A DNA stretch of 43,986 nt from Hymenochaete sp. R1 (Eukaryota > Basidiomycota > Agaricomycetes > Hymenochaetales > Hymenochaetaceae). The translations under genes were made by a program, and so were the position numbers. The notes beneath the pieces were generated by a model that ran no database searches, was not told the origin of the DNA, and saw only the letters and a list, made by a program, of their open reading frames with translations. The stretch covers positions 1 through 43,986 of the forward strand of contig JAFREE010000186.1 in the NCBI GenBank assembly GCA_019400425.1, given 5' to 3'. Shown piece by piece: positions 35,123 to 43,986 of the stretch (position 1 is the stretch's first letter; every line of letters begins with the position of its first letter).

Positions 35123-37650
35123 CTCTGTTGAACGTTTCTTGGAGTCGAGGGAGGGCGGGAAGGTTGGTGATCTCGATCGTTCAACGGCCGAAGGGTGTAG
35201 AACGTGGGTTGACAGAGGACCGAGTTAACTGCTCTTTTTGCTTAAGAGAAAGGGAGCGGAGGTGAAGAGAAAGAGGGGGGCGAAGGTGAAACGCGAGACC
35301 ACGAGGGACGCGACGGAGGCGTGGGGTTTATAGAGGCTGCGAGGGAAGGGTCGTCGGCTGGGTTCGGTTACCAGTTTCCAGACAGTTTGGACAGCGCCAA
35401 AGGGTGCGAGAAAGCGGCGGAGGATGAAGGAGAGAAGGGAGGCCTAGGGTGAAAAGACAAAACAGATGGAAATAAGATAAAATAAACAGCGATAGAGACC
35501 GTGGAGGGGTGGGTTAAGCGAAGGCTTTAAGCTGACGACGAAGGAACTCACCAATGGAACGCGATCAGCGGGAAGAGAGGGCGCGGAGGAGTGTGTGATT
35601 TTAGAGAAAGGGTATTATTTAGACTCGGTAAACTCGGCCGCATGCAACCTATACATTTCGTCATAAGCGAGAGCCAGGGATGGGTATGCATGAATTGAAG
35701 ACGCACAATTTCAGATTTATTTTTCGCACCTCCGTTTTTTTCTCCTCTTTCTGGGCCAGAGCCAGAGCACAGTTCTTCCCCCTGGATCTTCTCTTTCCCT
35801 CTAGCTCTTGTCAAATTTTATGGTAATGAATTGAATCGAATAGAGCGAAGCGCTCAGCTTGATAAAGTGTTTACCCCCTTCCTGCCACTCCCTACTTTTG
35901 CTCTTCCTCACCTTATTTGGGCTTCACGAAAAAAGTCTAGTCTCCTCCTGTCAGTGAGCATCGTCCCACGAGAAGCACGGGAGCTAGTTCCTGTAGGTGC
36001 TCCAAAAAAACAGGAGGCTCGGCGCTCGCGCTCTCCGTCCCCCTCGAAAAGAGCATCATTGCACATCCCTCCATTTCCATTTCATTTCAATTCAAATGCT
36101 GTGTTTAGACATATGAAATGCAATCGCCCTTCAAATTTTTCGTCCGAGTGAGTCCCCCACAATCAACGCAAAAAATGAACGTCCACTGTAAAAGGCGGAA
36201 CAACATATAAAACAAATCATGTGTATATTCGCTCCCTTTTGCAAGTGCATATGACGACGGGTCCAGGGAAAGGAAGGGGGATCCATCTTTTTTACGGTTT
36301 TAAATTGTTGATGACCCTTGGGATAAACGCTCTGTCGGGTTCTCAGCTCAGGGTCTGTTGCTTGGTAGAGTTTGCCACACGCACGTGATGTATGCGCTGG
36401 AATCCGACTTATCGGCCCATCTGCCCATCCCATCGGCCAACGGACTCTATTCAGTGGGCATGCGTCCTTTCAATTGAAACAGAAACAACTGCTCTTCGCA
36501 GCTAGACCTGTGAAATCTACGAAAATGGACACTTCGCACCACAGGCCGCCTCAAAGTATCCTTCGCGCTATATCGATTGCCCGCTCAGGAGGAGCGGGAA
36601 CCCGCACCCACGAAGGTTGCGCGAAGGAATGAGAAGGACGACGGACGAATCGAGCGTGAAGAAGACGAAGGGCTTTTGCTGGAAAACCGGGGAAAGAATA
36701 GTTCATCAAGTCTTCAAGTCGGCAAGGGACGGCTGGTGGGACTTCTCGAATGCAAGGAAAAAGGAACGAAGAAACGTGGCGACGAAGGTTCTCCGAGATC
36801 GAGACGTTCTGCCCGGTTTCCAGGAAATCGAGTCCTTCTCGAAGATTGTCTGGGTACGCTTGAGTTAGCGAGGGAGGGAGCGCTGGTACACGGATTGCGG
36901 ATAACTCATTGCTTTCCAGTCTGAAAGCTTTGCTCGATGCTGGCGCATATACGACTGACCACCGAATATGTAGGGAATTGCATTGCTGATATCGGTGAGC
37001 GTGGCGCTTGCGGAGTGAGCAACGTCCGTCTCACCACATGGGAGACAAAATTTCCTTACTCGACATCGACCTTCTTGAAAATTGATCGTTGCCCTGCTAC
37101 TTTTGCTCCCGAACCCAATAGGCACAAGATCTCCTGTTTGAATTGAGGATCGAGAACAGACAAATGGTGACTTTCCGTGATCGCGGGGAGCCTGAGAACT
37201 TGGTATCGACGAGCAAGAAAGCGGACGTAGGTTGGCAATAGAGGGAGCTGGGCGTCATCGACGTAGTTGCATTTCATTGGCAACATCATTCCATAAAGCC
37301 TTTTTGAGGATTCTCGTCGGTAACCCCGCACGCACTGGGTACGCTTATGTCCAACAAGAAACGCGACCACCCTATTGAATGTACAAGTACATGGGCGGCC
37401 CACTCTGTTCAAATTTCTTCAGTTTTCGCGATCCTCCGAATGAATGAGCTGAAAGACGAACCCCTGAAGTTTTGACATTGAATAGAGACGGTGAAGTTTT
37501 GTCGTGCGTATTTCATCCTTCGATTAAGTGATGGGCAATGTCCATGTTTCTGATTGCTCTGAGCTTCCATTTTCCGGTAGACTTGGTGCATCTGGAACGG
37601 GCGGCCTCTATTCACTTACAGCGCGCCTGAAAACCTAATTCTAAATAGGC
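35123..37650. other. Intergenic region
   Basis: The first 500 nt are the leader and promoter of the DUF6534 gene. Beyond that, overlapping short frames on both strands (36577-36924 +, 36617-36868 +, 37056-37412 -) show no recognisable domain and mutual antisense overlap. I see no repeat or RNA gene. Confidence 0.4.
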
Positions 37651-37983
37651 ATGGCATGGACGAATGGACGAAATGGTGGACTTCTTAGGCATGGCGGATC
37701 CAACGTTAATCTTGCGGAGCCTGCGCTGCCAAAGGTCGTCGTCTTTGCCGGTCCGGTCAAAGAGCCAAAGCGTCGAAGATCACCAGAGGCTGAGCAGCCA
37801 CCAAGTTCGAAGGTGTTTGAAGACCAGAAGTCGGTCATAGTGCAGCAGATGTATGGCACTGGCCTTATAGAACAGAAAGCCCGCCAGACCATGAAGTCGC
37901 TTGCAAAGACTGGTGCGCCTTCGCGCCCTTGCCTTGAAACGCAATTCATATCGACTATCGACTATTCGTGCATGAACTATTGA
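37651..37983 (+). CDS. Possible small protein of unknown function
   Basis: ATG-initiated 110-codon frame with a basic patch (VKEPKRRRSPEAEQPP) followed by VFEDQKSVIVQQMYGTGLIE. No family is recognised. The region is uninterrupted, but a minus-strand frame overlaps nearly all of it, so coding status is uncertain. Confidence 0.3.
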   Translation: MAWTNGRNGGLLRHGGSNVNLAEPALPKVVVFAGPVKEPKRRRSPEAEQPPSSKVFEDQKSVIVQQMYGTGLIEQKARQTMKSLAKTGAPSRPCLETQFISTIDYSCMNY

Positions 37984-38559
37984 ATAAATCAATAATGTTC
38001 CACTCGCATCGTTCTCATTAGCGTTGATTGCCAATTCCGATTTCAGCGCACCACATTCCCTCCACTTGCTTCTCGCCTTTTTTTCACCAGACTTGAGCCG
38101 AGGCACACACAGTGTTTGACGAAGTTTCTAGTGTCGATTCAATGGCAGCGCGCACTCCAAGCCTTCAGGTCGCCAAACAGACCCGACTCCGGCGCGACCC
38201 CAACACTTGACCTTGGCTCGCTAGCCCCCTGCCAATGTTTCGACGATGAGGCATCGAGAGCTTCGGGTGCCGTCGCATATCGACGAGACGTTGGTGGAAA
38301 TGCTCCAGACGACGGAAGACGACTAGCCGAAGCCGAGAAGTCGGAGGAAGAGGGTGGAAGCAAAGAGCCGGAAAACGATATTGCAGCACCCTGAATCTTT
38401 TTTCCATCAGAAAGCGCGTCACAGTCACGTGTGACAGATACCATTTACAGGTATAACGTTACTTTGCCTCGTTACCAGAACGCCCGAGCCGTAAGCTTGG
38501 TTGCCACAGTTGCCACCCTCCCTCCGCTTAGATCTCCCATCTGCATCTGTAAATCAACG
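37984..38559. other. Left flank of the retrotransposon
   Basis: Contains two antisense frames (38116-38394 + and 38139-38444 -), neither recognisable. The last bases before the insertion, together with those after the right LTR, would restore a continuous pre-insertion sequence across the CAAAA target. Confidence 0.35.
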
Positions 38560-38564
38560 CAAAA

Positions 38565-38778
38565 TATAGAAGAATTGTGCTTCATGACATGTAAATAATA
38601 GACTTAGAAACATAGAAGGAAGAACGAACTCACCTCAGCTAACCGTTGAATATGATGGTAATAGCTGAGGTGCGAACATGTGGAAGACCAGTCTGAAATA
38701 GTACGAGAATGCGGCTGACAATGTATAAAAAAGGAAACGATCGACTAAACTCTCGTCGAAACCACAACACACTCAACA
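38565..38778 (-). repeat. 3' LTR of the Copia element
   Basis: 214 bp. On the element strand it starts TGTTGAG and ends TTCTATA, so the ends are TG...TA and not the usual TG...CA. Matches the right LTR base for base as far as I can read. Contains the 11-bp inverted repeat at 38631-38641/38662-38672. Confidence 0.92.
38631..38672. repeat. Perfect inverted repeat inside the LTR
   Basis: CACCTCAGCTA and TAGCTGAGGTG are exact reverse complements separated by 20 nt. The other LTR has the same pair at 43530-43540/43561-43571. It could fold into a stem in LTR RNA or bind a dimeric factor. Confidence 0.7.
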
Positions 38779-38790
38779 CTCCCCCCTCGA
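38779..38790 (-). other. Polypurine tract
   Basis: On the element strand TCGAGGGGGGAG directly precedes the 3' LTR. Position and composition fit the plus-strand DNA primer. Confidence 0.75.
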
Positions 38791-38797
38791 CCGAGAG

Positions 38798-41700
38798 TTA
38801 CTCCAATCCTAAAAGCTTAACGCAACGCGTATGGGACGGTCTAGGTAGCGGCTTGGTAAGGATGTCGGCTGGGTTATCCTCGGAATTTACTCTCTTAAGA
38901 CGGACATTTCCCAACTTGACATGATCCTTGATGTGGTGCATAGGGAGCGCGATACTCCGAGTACGTGACAAATGTACATCCTTCTCGGTCATTTGGATAG
39001 CTGCGTTGTTGTCAACTCCAACGATTGTAGCGCTTCCATGAAGAGTACGACCGATTTCTTGGAATAGGTTGCGAAACCAAAGAACATCGGATACGGCTGT
39101 AGATGCAGCTAAATATTCCGCTTCTGCTGTTGATTTGGCGACTACCGTTTGCTTCTTTGACCTCCATGCAACAGCAGCTCCGTTAACCATAATGACATAA
39201 CCCGTAGTTGACTTGCCGTCGCGTAGGGAACCACCCCAGTCAGAGTCCGAATATGCTATAGGAATTGCGTCTTCATGATGTCGATACGTGATACCGAGGT
39301 CCTTGGTTCCGAGAAGATAACGGATAACCCGTTTGACCGCAGATACATGAGTTTGGCGTGGAGACGACAGGTATCGAGATAACACGCCTACTGCAAACGC
39401 GATATCGGGTCGACACGCATTCGCAATCCAAAGTAAGCTTCCTACTGCTTTTGGATACGGCCATTCGTTGTCAACAGGCGAATCATCGTTCTCGAAAAGT
39501 TTTAACGCTCCTGGTATCATTGGCGTGTGTTGAGTGTTTGCATGTTCGAGTCCAAATTCTTCGGCGAGCTTCTGTATTTTGGACGCTACGGACAATCGAA
39601 CGAATAATTGGTCTGGATTCCATTCGATTAGCATACCCAGGATAATAGCTTTCTTCGTAAGGTCTTTCACTTTGAACTTGAAATCCTTTGCTATATCGTC
39701 CATAATGATAGTACGCGGATCTCTTGACTTCTGACTTGCATCAGCTCCTAGTCGTCCTGAAACCAAGCTATCGTCGACATAAAACACGGCGGTAATGTCC
39801 GCTGATGCATACTCCCCCCTGACGACGAGTTTGTAGAAGACCGACGGCTCCGAGCGACATTGTATGTAATGTTGTCGTTCCATCGCTCTGGAAAGTGTTT
39901 GATTAAAGAGAAGAGGGGATTGCTTCATACCGTACAAGGCCTTCTTCAAACGACCCACAGGATTACGAAAAGAAGGCGGAGCGAAGAAGGGCGGAAGGTA
40001 GACGACGACGTTGGTCTGATCGATTTGAGCGTTAAGGAAAGCTGCCGTAATGTCGAATGCGAGTAGATAAGAGTCTTTATTGGCACCAAACGCAGCAGTT
40101 AGTCGATATGCGTTGTAGTCACCTGCCCGCGAAAACGTTTCCATGAAGTCACGGCCAAATTTTTGTAAGTCGCCTCGGACAACCCAACGAGCTTTGAAGT
40201 CAAATCCTCCTTCGGCGTTAGCCTTCTTAGTTAGGAGTAACATACCAGGAACTGGCTTATCCTCTGGTAGACGTTCCCGAATATCGAAGACGTCCATAGC
40301 TTCAAAGTTCGAAAACTCCTTAGCGATCGCTGTCAACCACTCGTTCCGTTCGGGACCTTCGAGCGCATCACGAATATGCCTGGGAAGAGAAATGAATGTG
40401 TCCGTTAAAGGATCACGTTCAAACGTGAAGAAAGAAGAATTTTGAAAACATGAATCAAGAAATGAAATAGAAGAATGAAAGTTCGCAACATCCGAAGTAG
40501 AAAGAGAAAGAGACGCTCCAAGTTGTGACTCGAGCAGTTTCTGCGTGGGTTTGTGCGCACGAGAGGATCGACGCGGTGATTGCGACCGTGAAGCGGACTG
40601 ACGAGTCGACTGTTTATAAGTATTGCCACGAGAATTGGCTTGATCCTGTAAGTCAGACGGCGTGCTGTGCGTGGTGGGAAGAGAGAGAGGAGCAACGGGC
40701 GAAATGTGTCCACGCTCTCTCACATGATCAAGAAGCTTAATGTCACGCGCGAGAACAGATTCCCCACTGGGTAACAACACCTTATACCCCACGTTTCCTT
40801 TATACCCCACGACCCTTCCTTCTACCGCCTTGTCCTCCATCTTCGTCCTCTTTTCGTTTGGTACAACAGCAGCGACTCGAATACCAAAGGGTAACAAGTG
40901 GCTAATGTCGGGTTTAATGCCGAACACGGTTTCGTGTGGAGATTTACCGTCCTCGTTCGACTCGTATAGGCGGTTAAGACTATGGACACCGTGTAGCATG
41001 GCGTCGGGCCAAAACCCGTAAGAAGTAGTACCCATTGTCTTTAAATTGACTCTGATAAAGTCACGAATAGTACGATTCGTGCGTTCGACTTTCCCGTTCA
41101 TTTGGTGCGCATAAGGTATTGTCGTGCGGTGTACAATGCCAAGCGAGTCGTTAAAAGACTTCATTGCGGAGTTAACGAATTCGCCGCCATTGTCAGTTTG
41201 CAACGCTTTTACTGGGACATTCGACTGATTGCGCAAAAAATGAACGAGGTTTGACCATAACGAAACGACGACCGAAGCATCCTTAGACTTGATTGGGTAT
41301 GCCCAAACGTAGTTGGAGAAGTCATCAACGAGGACTAACGCGTACCGTGACCCACCCAACGATGGGTGATCAATAGATAGTAGATCGGCGAACAGCAAAT
41401 CTCCAGGAGCGCGTGAAGGAGAAGCACGACTAGGAGAAGGACCAGATGGGGTCTTGGTCAACGCGCACTGTTGACAGGGTCGGATAGTTTTGGCGGTGAG
41501 TTCAATGTTCGTGACCCTGCTCTTGGAAATAGCTGAACGAATCGTTTCTTGGTTTATATGTCCTGTGGATAGATGAAGAAATTCCATCGACGTCGTATTG
41601 GGAGGGGGTTTTCCGTTAATGGACAAAAAACTTTGGTTTGGTTCGGAAGTGTCAAGCTTCGATACCAAAAACATAAACAACCGGCCGCTGGTAAATCCGG

Positions 41701-43384
41701 ATGCGATAATTCGACCATCGGATTCCAGCGTCGGTTCGTTAGTCTTAAGACTAGCGTTTATCTGACAGTCATTCAATTGAAAAACTGATAACAGATTGGC
41801 CGCAAGCCTGGGTACGAAGAGTACGTCGCGTAGTACAAGTTCGTTCCAGACTTCGCCATTTAACACCCGCAATCTCATCTCACCCACTCCCTCTGCTACT
41901 AACTTATTCCCTTCTTCTGCCGTATTAATCTCCTGACGAACAGGTCGAAAGGAATCGAACATTTTCCTATCGTTCACCATGTGACACGTTGCTCCGGAAT
42001 CGCATACAAACGTCCACCCTCGTTCGCCGGATGTTTCTGACTGGGAAAACACACTGGTGGTGAGAGCACTTTGGGTGTCGTTGAATAGGTGATCCAGTTG
42101 CTCGCGTTTCTTCAGCTCTTCGCGCAGACGATTGTTTTCTTCCAGCAGCGTAGTTTCATTGAATGGTTTTTGAGCTCCTAATGCATTTGGCAGTTGTGCC
42201 GATTGACGCAACGCTACTGGGATGAAATTGGACGGTCGACGATGCACAGCGCCTCCCCCATCCTCAAAACAACTCTCGATAGTGTGTCCATCCTTACGGC
42301 AATTAGAGTTGGAGCAAAATACTTCGAGTGATCCGCCTTTGAATCGACAGGCCTCAGTTAAATGGCTTGTACGTCCGCAATTTTTGCATTTTGTCGACTG
42401 ATTTGGTCTCGGTGCAATGTTTGCGGATTTAGGTGTAGTGTCCGATTGTCTGTACGATGCTTGTTCTGGCTTCAGACTCGAGTTGGTATTCTGCGTTCGA
42501 TCAAGAACTCCCAGGTATCGAAGAAAGGCCGGTAGCGCAAGATGATCCACTGATGCGATTGCGAGTTCTAGGTTGGGTCGTTTAATGTTACGGAACGATG
42601 ATTTCAGAGTGTCCAGAAATTCATCATCGTCCAGTTCCCAACCCGATTCTTTAAGATTGGCGCGCAACGTAGTCATTTGGTTCAAGTGAGTAAGCACCGA
42701 TTCTTTGTCACCTATAACGCGTGAATAAAAGTCTCGCTTGACTGAGCGAAGGTTGACAGGAACGTCGTATTTCGCTGCTAGAATGCTCCACATATCAAAT
42801 GCGGTCTTGGCTTTTGCAATAGCGGTTATTTCGTTCATTTCCACGCTTTGGGTGATATGACGTCGAACCTCTTTGTCGGCAACGGTCAGCCCTTTCACCT
42901 CTAGTTCAGATTCAGACCAGGCCGCTTTAAGAACCTCTTCCCAGTCGTGGTTATCTGAAAGTACGAGTTCCATATAAGCTTTCCAGGCCTGATAGTTTCT
43001 TGCACCAGAGAGCAATTCGGGAGGCTGACGAAACGAGAACCGGTGTTCAGAACCAAAATGCGACCGAGACCGTTTAGATGGCGATGGAGATATGGTGATC
43101 GGACGCTCAGTTCGCTTCCTTGGAGAAGTATTAGGTACGTTGTCCGTGTCTTGACTAGCTTGTTGTTCAGATTCATTAACTTGTGTCTGTGTAGTGCTAG
43201 GATTCGAATTTGGTGCATTTGGTTCGGACGTAGGAATAGGAGATGTTGTAAGTGGATGGGTAGCATCTCGTTCAACTTCGGGTGGCACAGGAGTTGTGTC
43301 GGGTGGCACTGATGATAGCCGCGACGACTGTGGACTTTGAGGACTAATAGAGGTATGCGGAGCCATGCTGCGCGTGATGGCCAT
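38798..43384 (-). CDS. Copia Gag-Pol polyprotein
   Basis: Single 1528-aa frame with no stop or frameshift. Gag-like region about 110-300 (YQAWKAYMELVL, WSILAAKYDV). CCHC knuckle CKNCGRTSHLTEAC at about 333-346 and a second, irregular Cys/His cluster CSNSNCRKDGHTIESC. Protease CDSGATCH (about 461). Pre-integrase HLSTGHINQETI. Integrase with DLLSIDHPSLGGSR, TDNGGEFVNSAMK and the DDE glutamate in MNGKVERTNRTIRDF. Reverse transcriptase with KARWVVRGDLQKFG, LAFDITAAFLNAQI and the catalytic FYVDDSLVSG. RNase H with AYSDSDWGGSLRDGKSTTGY and STAEAEYLAAS, ending NPADILTKPLPRP. The C-terminal frame reaches 20 nt from the 3' LTR. Gag and Pol share one frame, as usual in Copia elements. Confidence 0.96.
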   Translation of the reverse strand: MAITRSMAPHTSISPQSPQSSRLSSVPPDTTPVPPEVERDATHPLTTSPIPTSEPNAPNSNPSTTQTQVNESEQQASQDTDNVPNTSPRKRTERPITISPSPSKRSRSHFGSEHRFSFRQPPELLSGARNYQAWKAYMELVLSDNHDWEEVLKAAWSESELEVKGLTVADKEVRRHITQSVEMNEITAIAKAKTAFDMWSILAAKYDVPVNLRSVKRDFYSRVIGDKESVLTHLNQMTTLRANLKESGWELDDDEFLDTLKSSFRNIKRPNLELAIASVDHLALPAFLRYLGVLDRTQNTNSSLKPEQASYRQSDTTPKSANIAPRPNQSTKCKNCGRTSHLTEACRFKGGSLEVFCSNSNCRKDGHTIESCFEDGGGAVHRRPSNFIPVALRQSAQLPNALGAQKPFNETTLLEENNRLREELKKREQLDHLFNDTQSALTTSVFSQSETSGERGWTFVCDSGATCHMVNDRKMFDSFRPVRQEINTAEEGNKLVAEGVGEMRLRVLNGEVWNELVLRDVLFVPRLAANLLSVFQLNDCQINASLKTNEPTLESDGRIIASGFTSGRLFMFLVSKLDTSEPNQSFLSINGKPPPNTTSMEFLHLSTGHINQETIRSAISKSRVTNIELTAKTIRPCQQCALTKTPSGPSPSRASPSRAPGDLLFADLLSIDHPSLGGSRYALVLVDDFSNYVWAYPIKSKDASVVVSLWSNLVHFLRNQSNVPVKALQTDNGGEFVNSAMKSFNDSLGIVHRTTIPYAHQMNGKVERTNRTIRDFIRVNLKTMGTTSYGFWPDAMLHGVHSLNRLYESNEDGKSPHETVFGIKPDISHLLPFGIRVAAVVPNEKRTKMEDKAVEGRVVGYKGNVGYKVLLPSGESVLARDIKLLDHVRERGHISPVAPLSLPTTHSTPSDLQDQANSRGNTYKQSTRQSASRSQSPRRSSRAHKPTQKLLESQLGASLSLSTSDVANFHSSISFLDSCFQNSSFFTFERDPLTDTFISLPRHIRDALEGPERNEWLTAIAKEFSNFEAMDVFDIRERLPEDKPVPGMLLLTKKANAEGGFDFKARWVVRGDLQKFGRDFMETFSRAGDYNAYRLTAAFGANKDSYLLAFDITAAFLNAQIDQTNVVVYLPPFFAPPSFRNPVGRLKKALYGMKQSPLLFNQTLSRAMERQHYIQCRSEPSVFYKLVVRGEYASADITAVFYVDDSLVSGRLGADASQKSRDPRTIIMDDIAKDFKFKVKDLTKKAIILGMLIEWNPDQLFVRLSVASKIQKLAEEFGLEHANTQHTPMIPGALKLFENDDSPVDNEWPYPKAVGSLLWIANACRPDIAFAVGVLSRYLSSPRQTHVSAVKRVIRYLLGTKDLGITYRHHEDAIPIAYSDSDWGGSLRDGKSTTGYVIMVNGAAVAWRSKKQTVVAKSTAEAEYLAASTAVSDVLWFRNLFQEIGRTLHGSATIVGVDNNAAIQMTEKDVHLSRTRSIALPMHHIKDHVKLGNVRLKRVNSEDNPADILTKPLPRPSHTRCVKLLGLE

Positions 43385-43452
43385 AAGGCTGCTGAATGAA
43401 TAGTAGAATGTAGCGCAAGGGTATGTCGTTCGTGTCGATTAGGCACGAACAA

Positions 43453-43463
43453 GGCTCATAACC
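43453..43463 (-). other. Primer-binding site for an initiator-tRNA half
   Basis: Plus-strand GGCTCATAACC abuts the end of the 5' LTR. It equals the anticodon-loop sequence of eukaryotic initiator tRNA-Met (GGCUCAUAACC, CAU anticodon included). Priming by the 5' half of a cleaved tRNA, as known for Drosophila copia, fits better than priming by the tRNA 3' end. Confidence 0.75.
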
Positions 43464-43677
43464 TATAGAAGAATTGTGCTTCATGACATGTAAATAATAG
43501 ACTTAGAAACATAGAAGGAAGAACGAACTCACCTCAGCTAACCGTTGAATATGATGGTAATAGCTGAGGTGCGAACATGTGGAAGACCAGTCTGAAATAG
43601 TACGAGAATGCGGCTGACAATGTATAAAAAAGGAAACGATCGACTAAACTCTCGTCGAAACCACAACACACTCAACA
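43464..43677 (-). repeat. 5' LTR of the Copia element
   Basis: 214 bp, apparently identical to 38565-38778. Followed on the element strand by the primer site and a short leader before the Gag-Pol ATG at 43384. Confidence 0.92.
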
Positions 43678-43682
43678 CAAAA

Positions 43683-43986
43683 TGTTTGCGCTGCTCTCAG
43701 GGTAAATAACAAACGTTATCAGACATATTGACGTTGGACATAGCATTCCATTTGGTCGTCAAGCTTTCAAGCCAAAGCATGACTGCTCACTGGCACTGGG
43801 AATGTGAAGCGTGAGACTTTTTTTCGCTCACAAGGAAAGGTGCGAAAAGTGCGAGGAGTTTTTCAATCAACCGGAGACTAAGAAAGGTCTGAGGTGTGGG
43901 GTGTGTCAGTGTCAGCAACCGACTATAGATGGCCAAGGGGTTGGGCACCAGGTCACGCTACAACAGAGGGAGAAGAGAGAGAAGGG
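43683..43986. other. Right flank of the retrotransposon
   Basis: An ATG overlaps the last base of the target duplication (43682-43684) and reads MFALLSG before a GTAAAT donor-like site. No gene can be built within the window. Confidence 0.3.

Larger units (their letters stand above)
38560..43682 (-). mobile_element. Complete Ty1/Copia LTR retrotransposon
   Basis: Element of 5113 bp (38565-43677) plus a 5-bp CAAAA target duplication at 38560-38564 and 43678-43682. The two 214-bp LTRs look identical by eye. It has a primer-binding site next to the 5' (right) LTR, a polypurine tract next to the 3' (left) LTR and one uninterrupted Gag-Pol. Domain order protease-integrase-RT-RNase H defines Copia/Pseudoviridae. 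Identical LTRs and an intact frame indicate a very recent insertion. Confidence 0.95.

Noticed and set aside
36577..36924. 115-codon plus-strand frame
   Set aside because: No ATG at its start, overlaps another open frame, low-complexity charged composition.
38116..38444. Mutually antisense frames left of the retrotransposon
   Set aside because: Neither has a recognisable domain; the GC-rich composition explains both staying open.

Overview
The window is nuclear DNA of a filamentous basidiomycete, most likely an agaricomycete. Genes carry many short introns (about 50-90 nt, GT...AG) at conserved positions. A fungal-type MON1, a PSTAIRE CDK, an SRPK-type kinase and a DUF6534 membrane protein are present, all typical of mushroom-forming fungi. 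No species can be named from the sequence alone.

Layout. 383-2455 (+) encodes a cyclopropane-fatty-acyl-phospholipid synthase whose exon phases only close if 1-nt and 7-nt micro-exons are accepted. Two tandem medium-chain reductases follow (3180-4523 and 5580-6921, +) with identical exon lengths. Between them lies a decayed copy of the CFA 3' end (about 4645-4925), so the duplicated unit was 'CFA tail + reductase'. Next come CDK1 (7864-9687, +), FKBP12 (11738-12440, +), a 105-aa orphan (13555-14067, -), small uncertain ORFs, MON1 (15993-18608, +) and, convergent with it, a protein that looks like a catalytically dead dual-specificity phosphatase (18788-19942, -). From about 20958 to 23320 (-) there are three diverged tandem copies of a gene family I do not recognise, at least one broken by a stop codon. 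An SRPK-like kinase (23760-25754, -), RIF1 with N-terminal PP1-docking motifs (26388-31246, -) and a DUF6534 seven-helix-type membrane protein (33338-35122, -) follow. The right end holds a complete Ty1/Copia retrotransposon (38565-43677, -) with apparently identical 214-bp LTRs, a CAAAA target duplication, a half-tRNA-type primer site and one intact 1528-aa Gag-Pol.

Functional picture. Most genes are housekeeping: cell cycle, prolyl isomerase, endosome-vacuole fusion, and replication timing/telomere control. They do not form one pathway. The accessory signals are the duplicated lipid-modification/reductase block, the decaying paralog array and the young retrotransposon. No CRISPR array, rRNA or convincing tRNA was seen. 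The most unusual signal is the CFA gene structure, with two introns separated by a single coding nucleotide.
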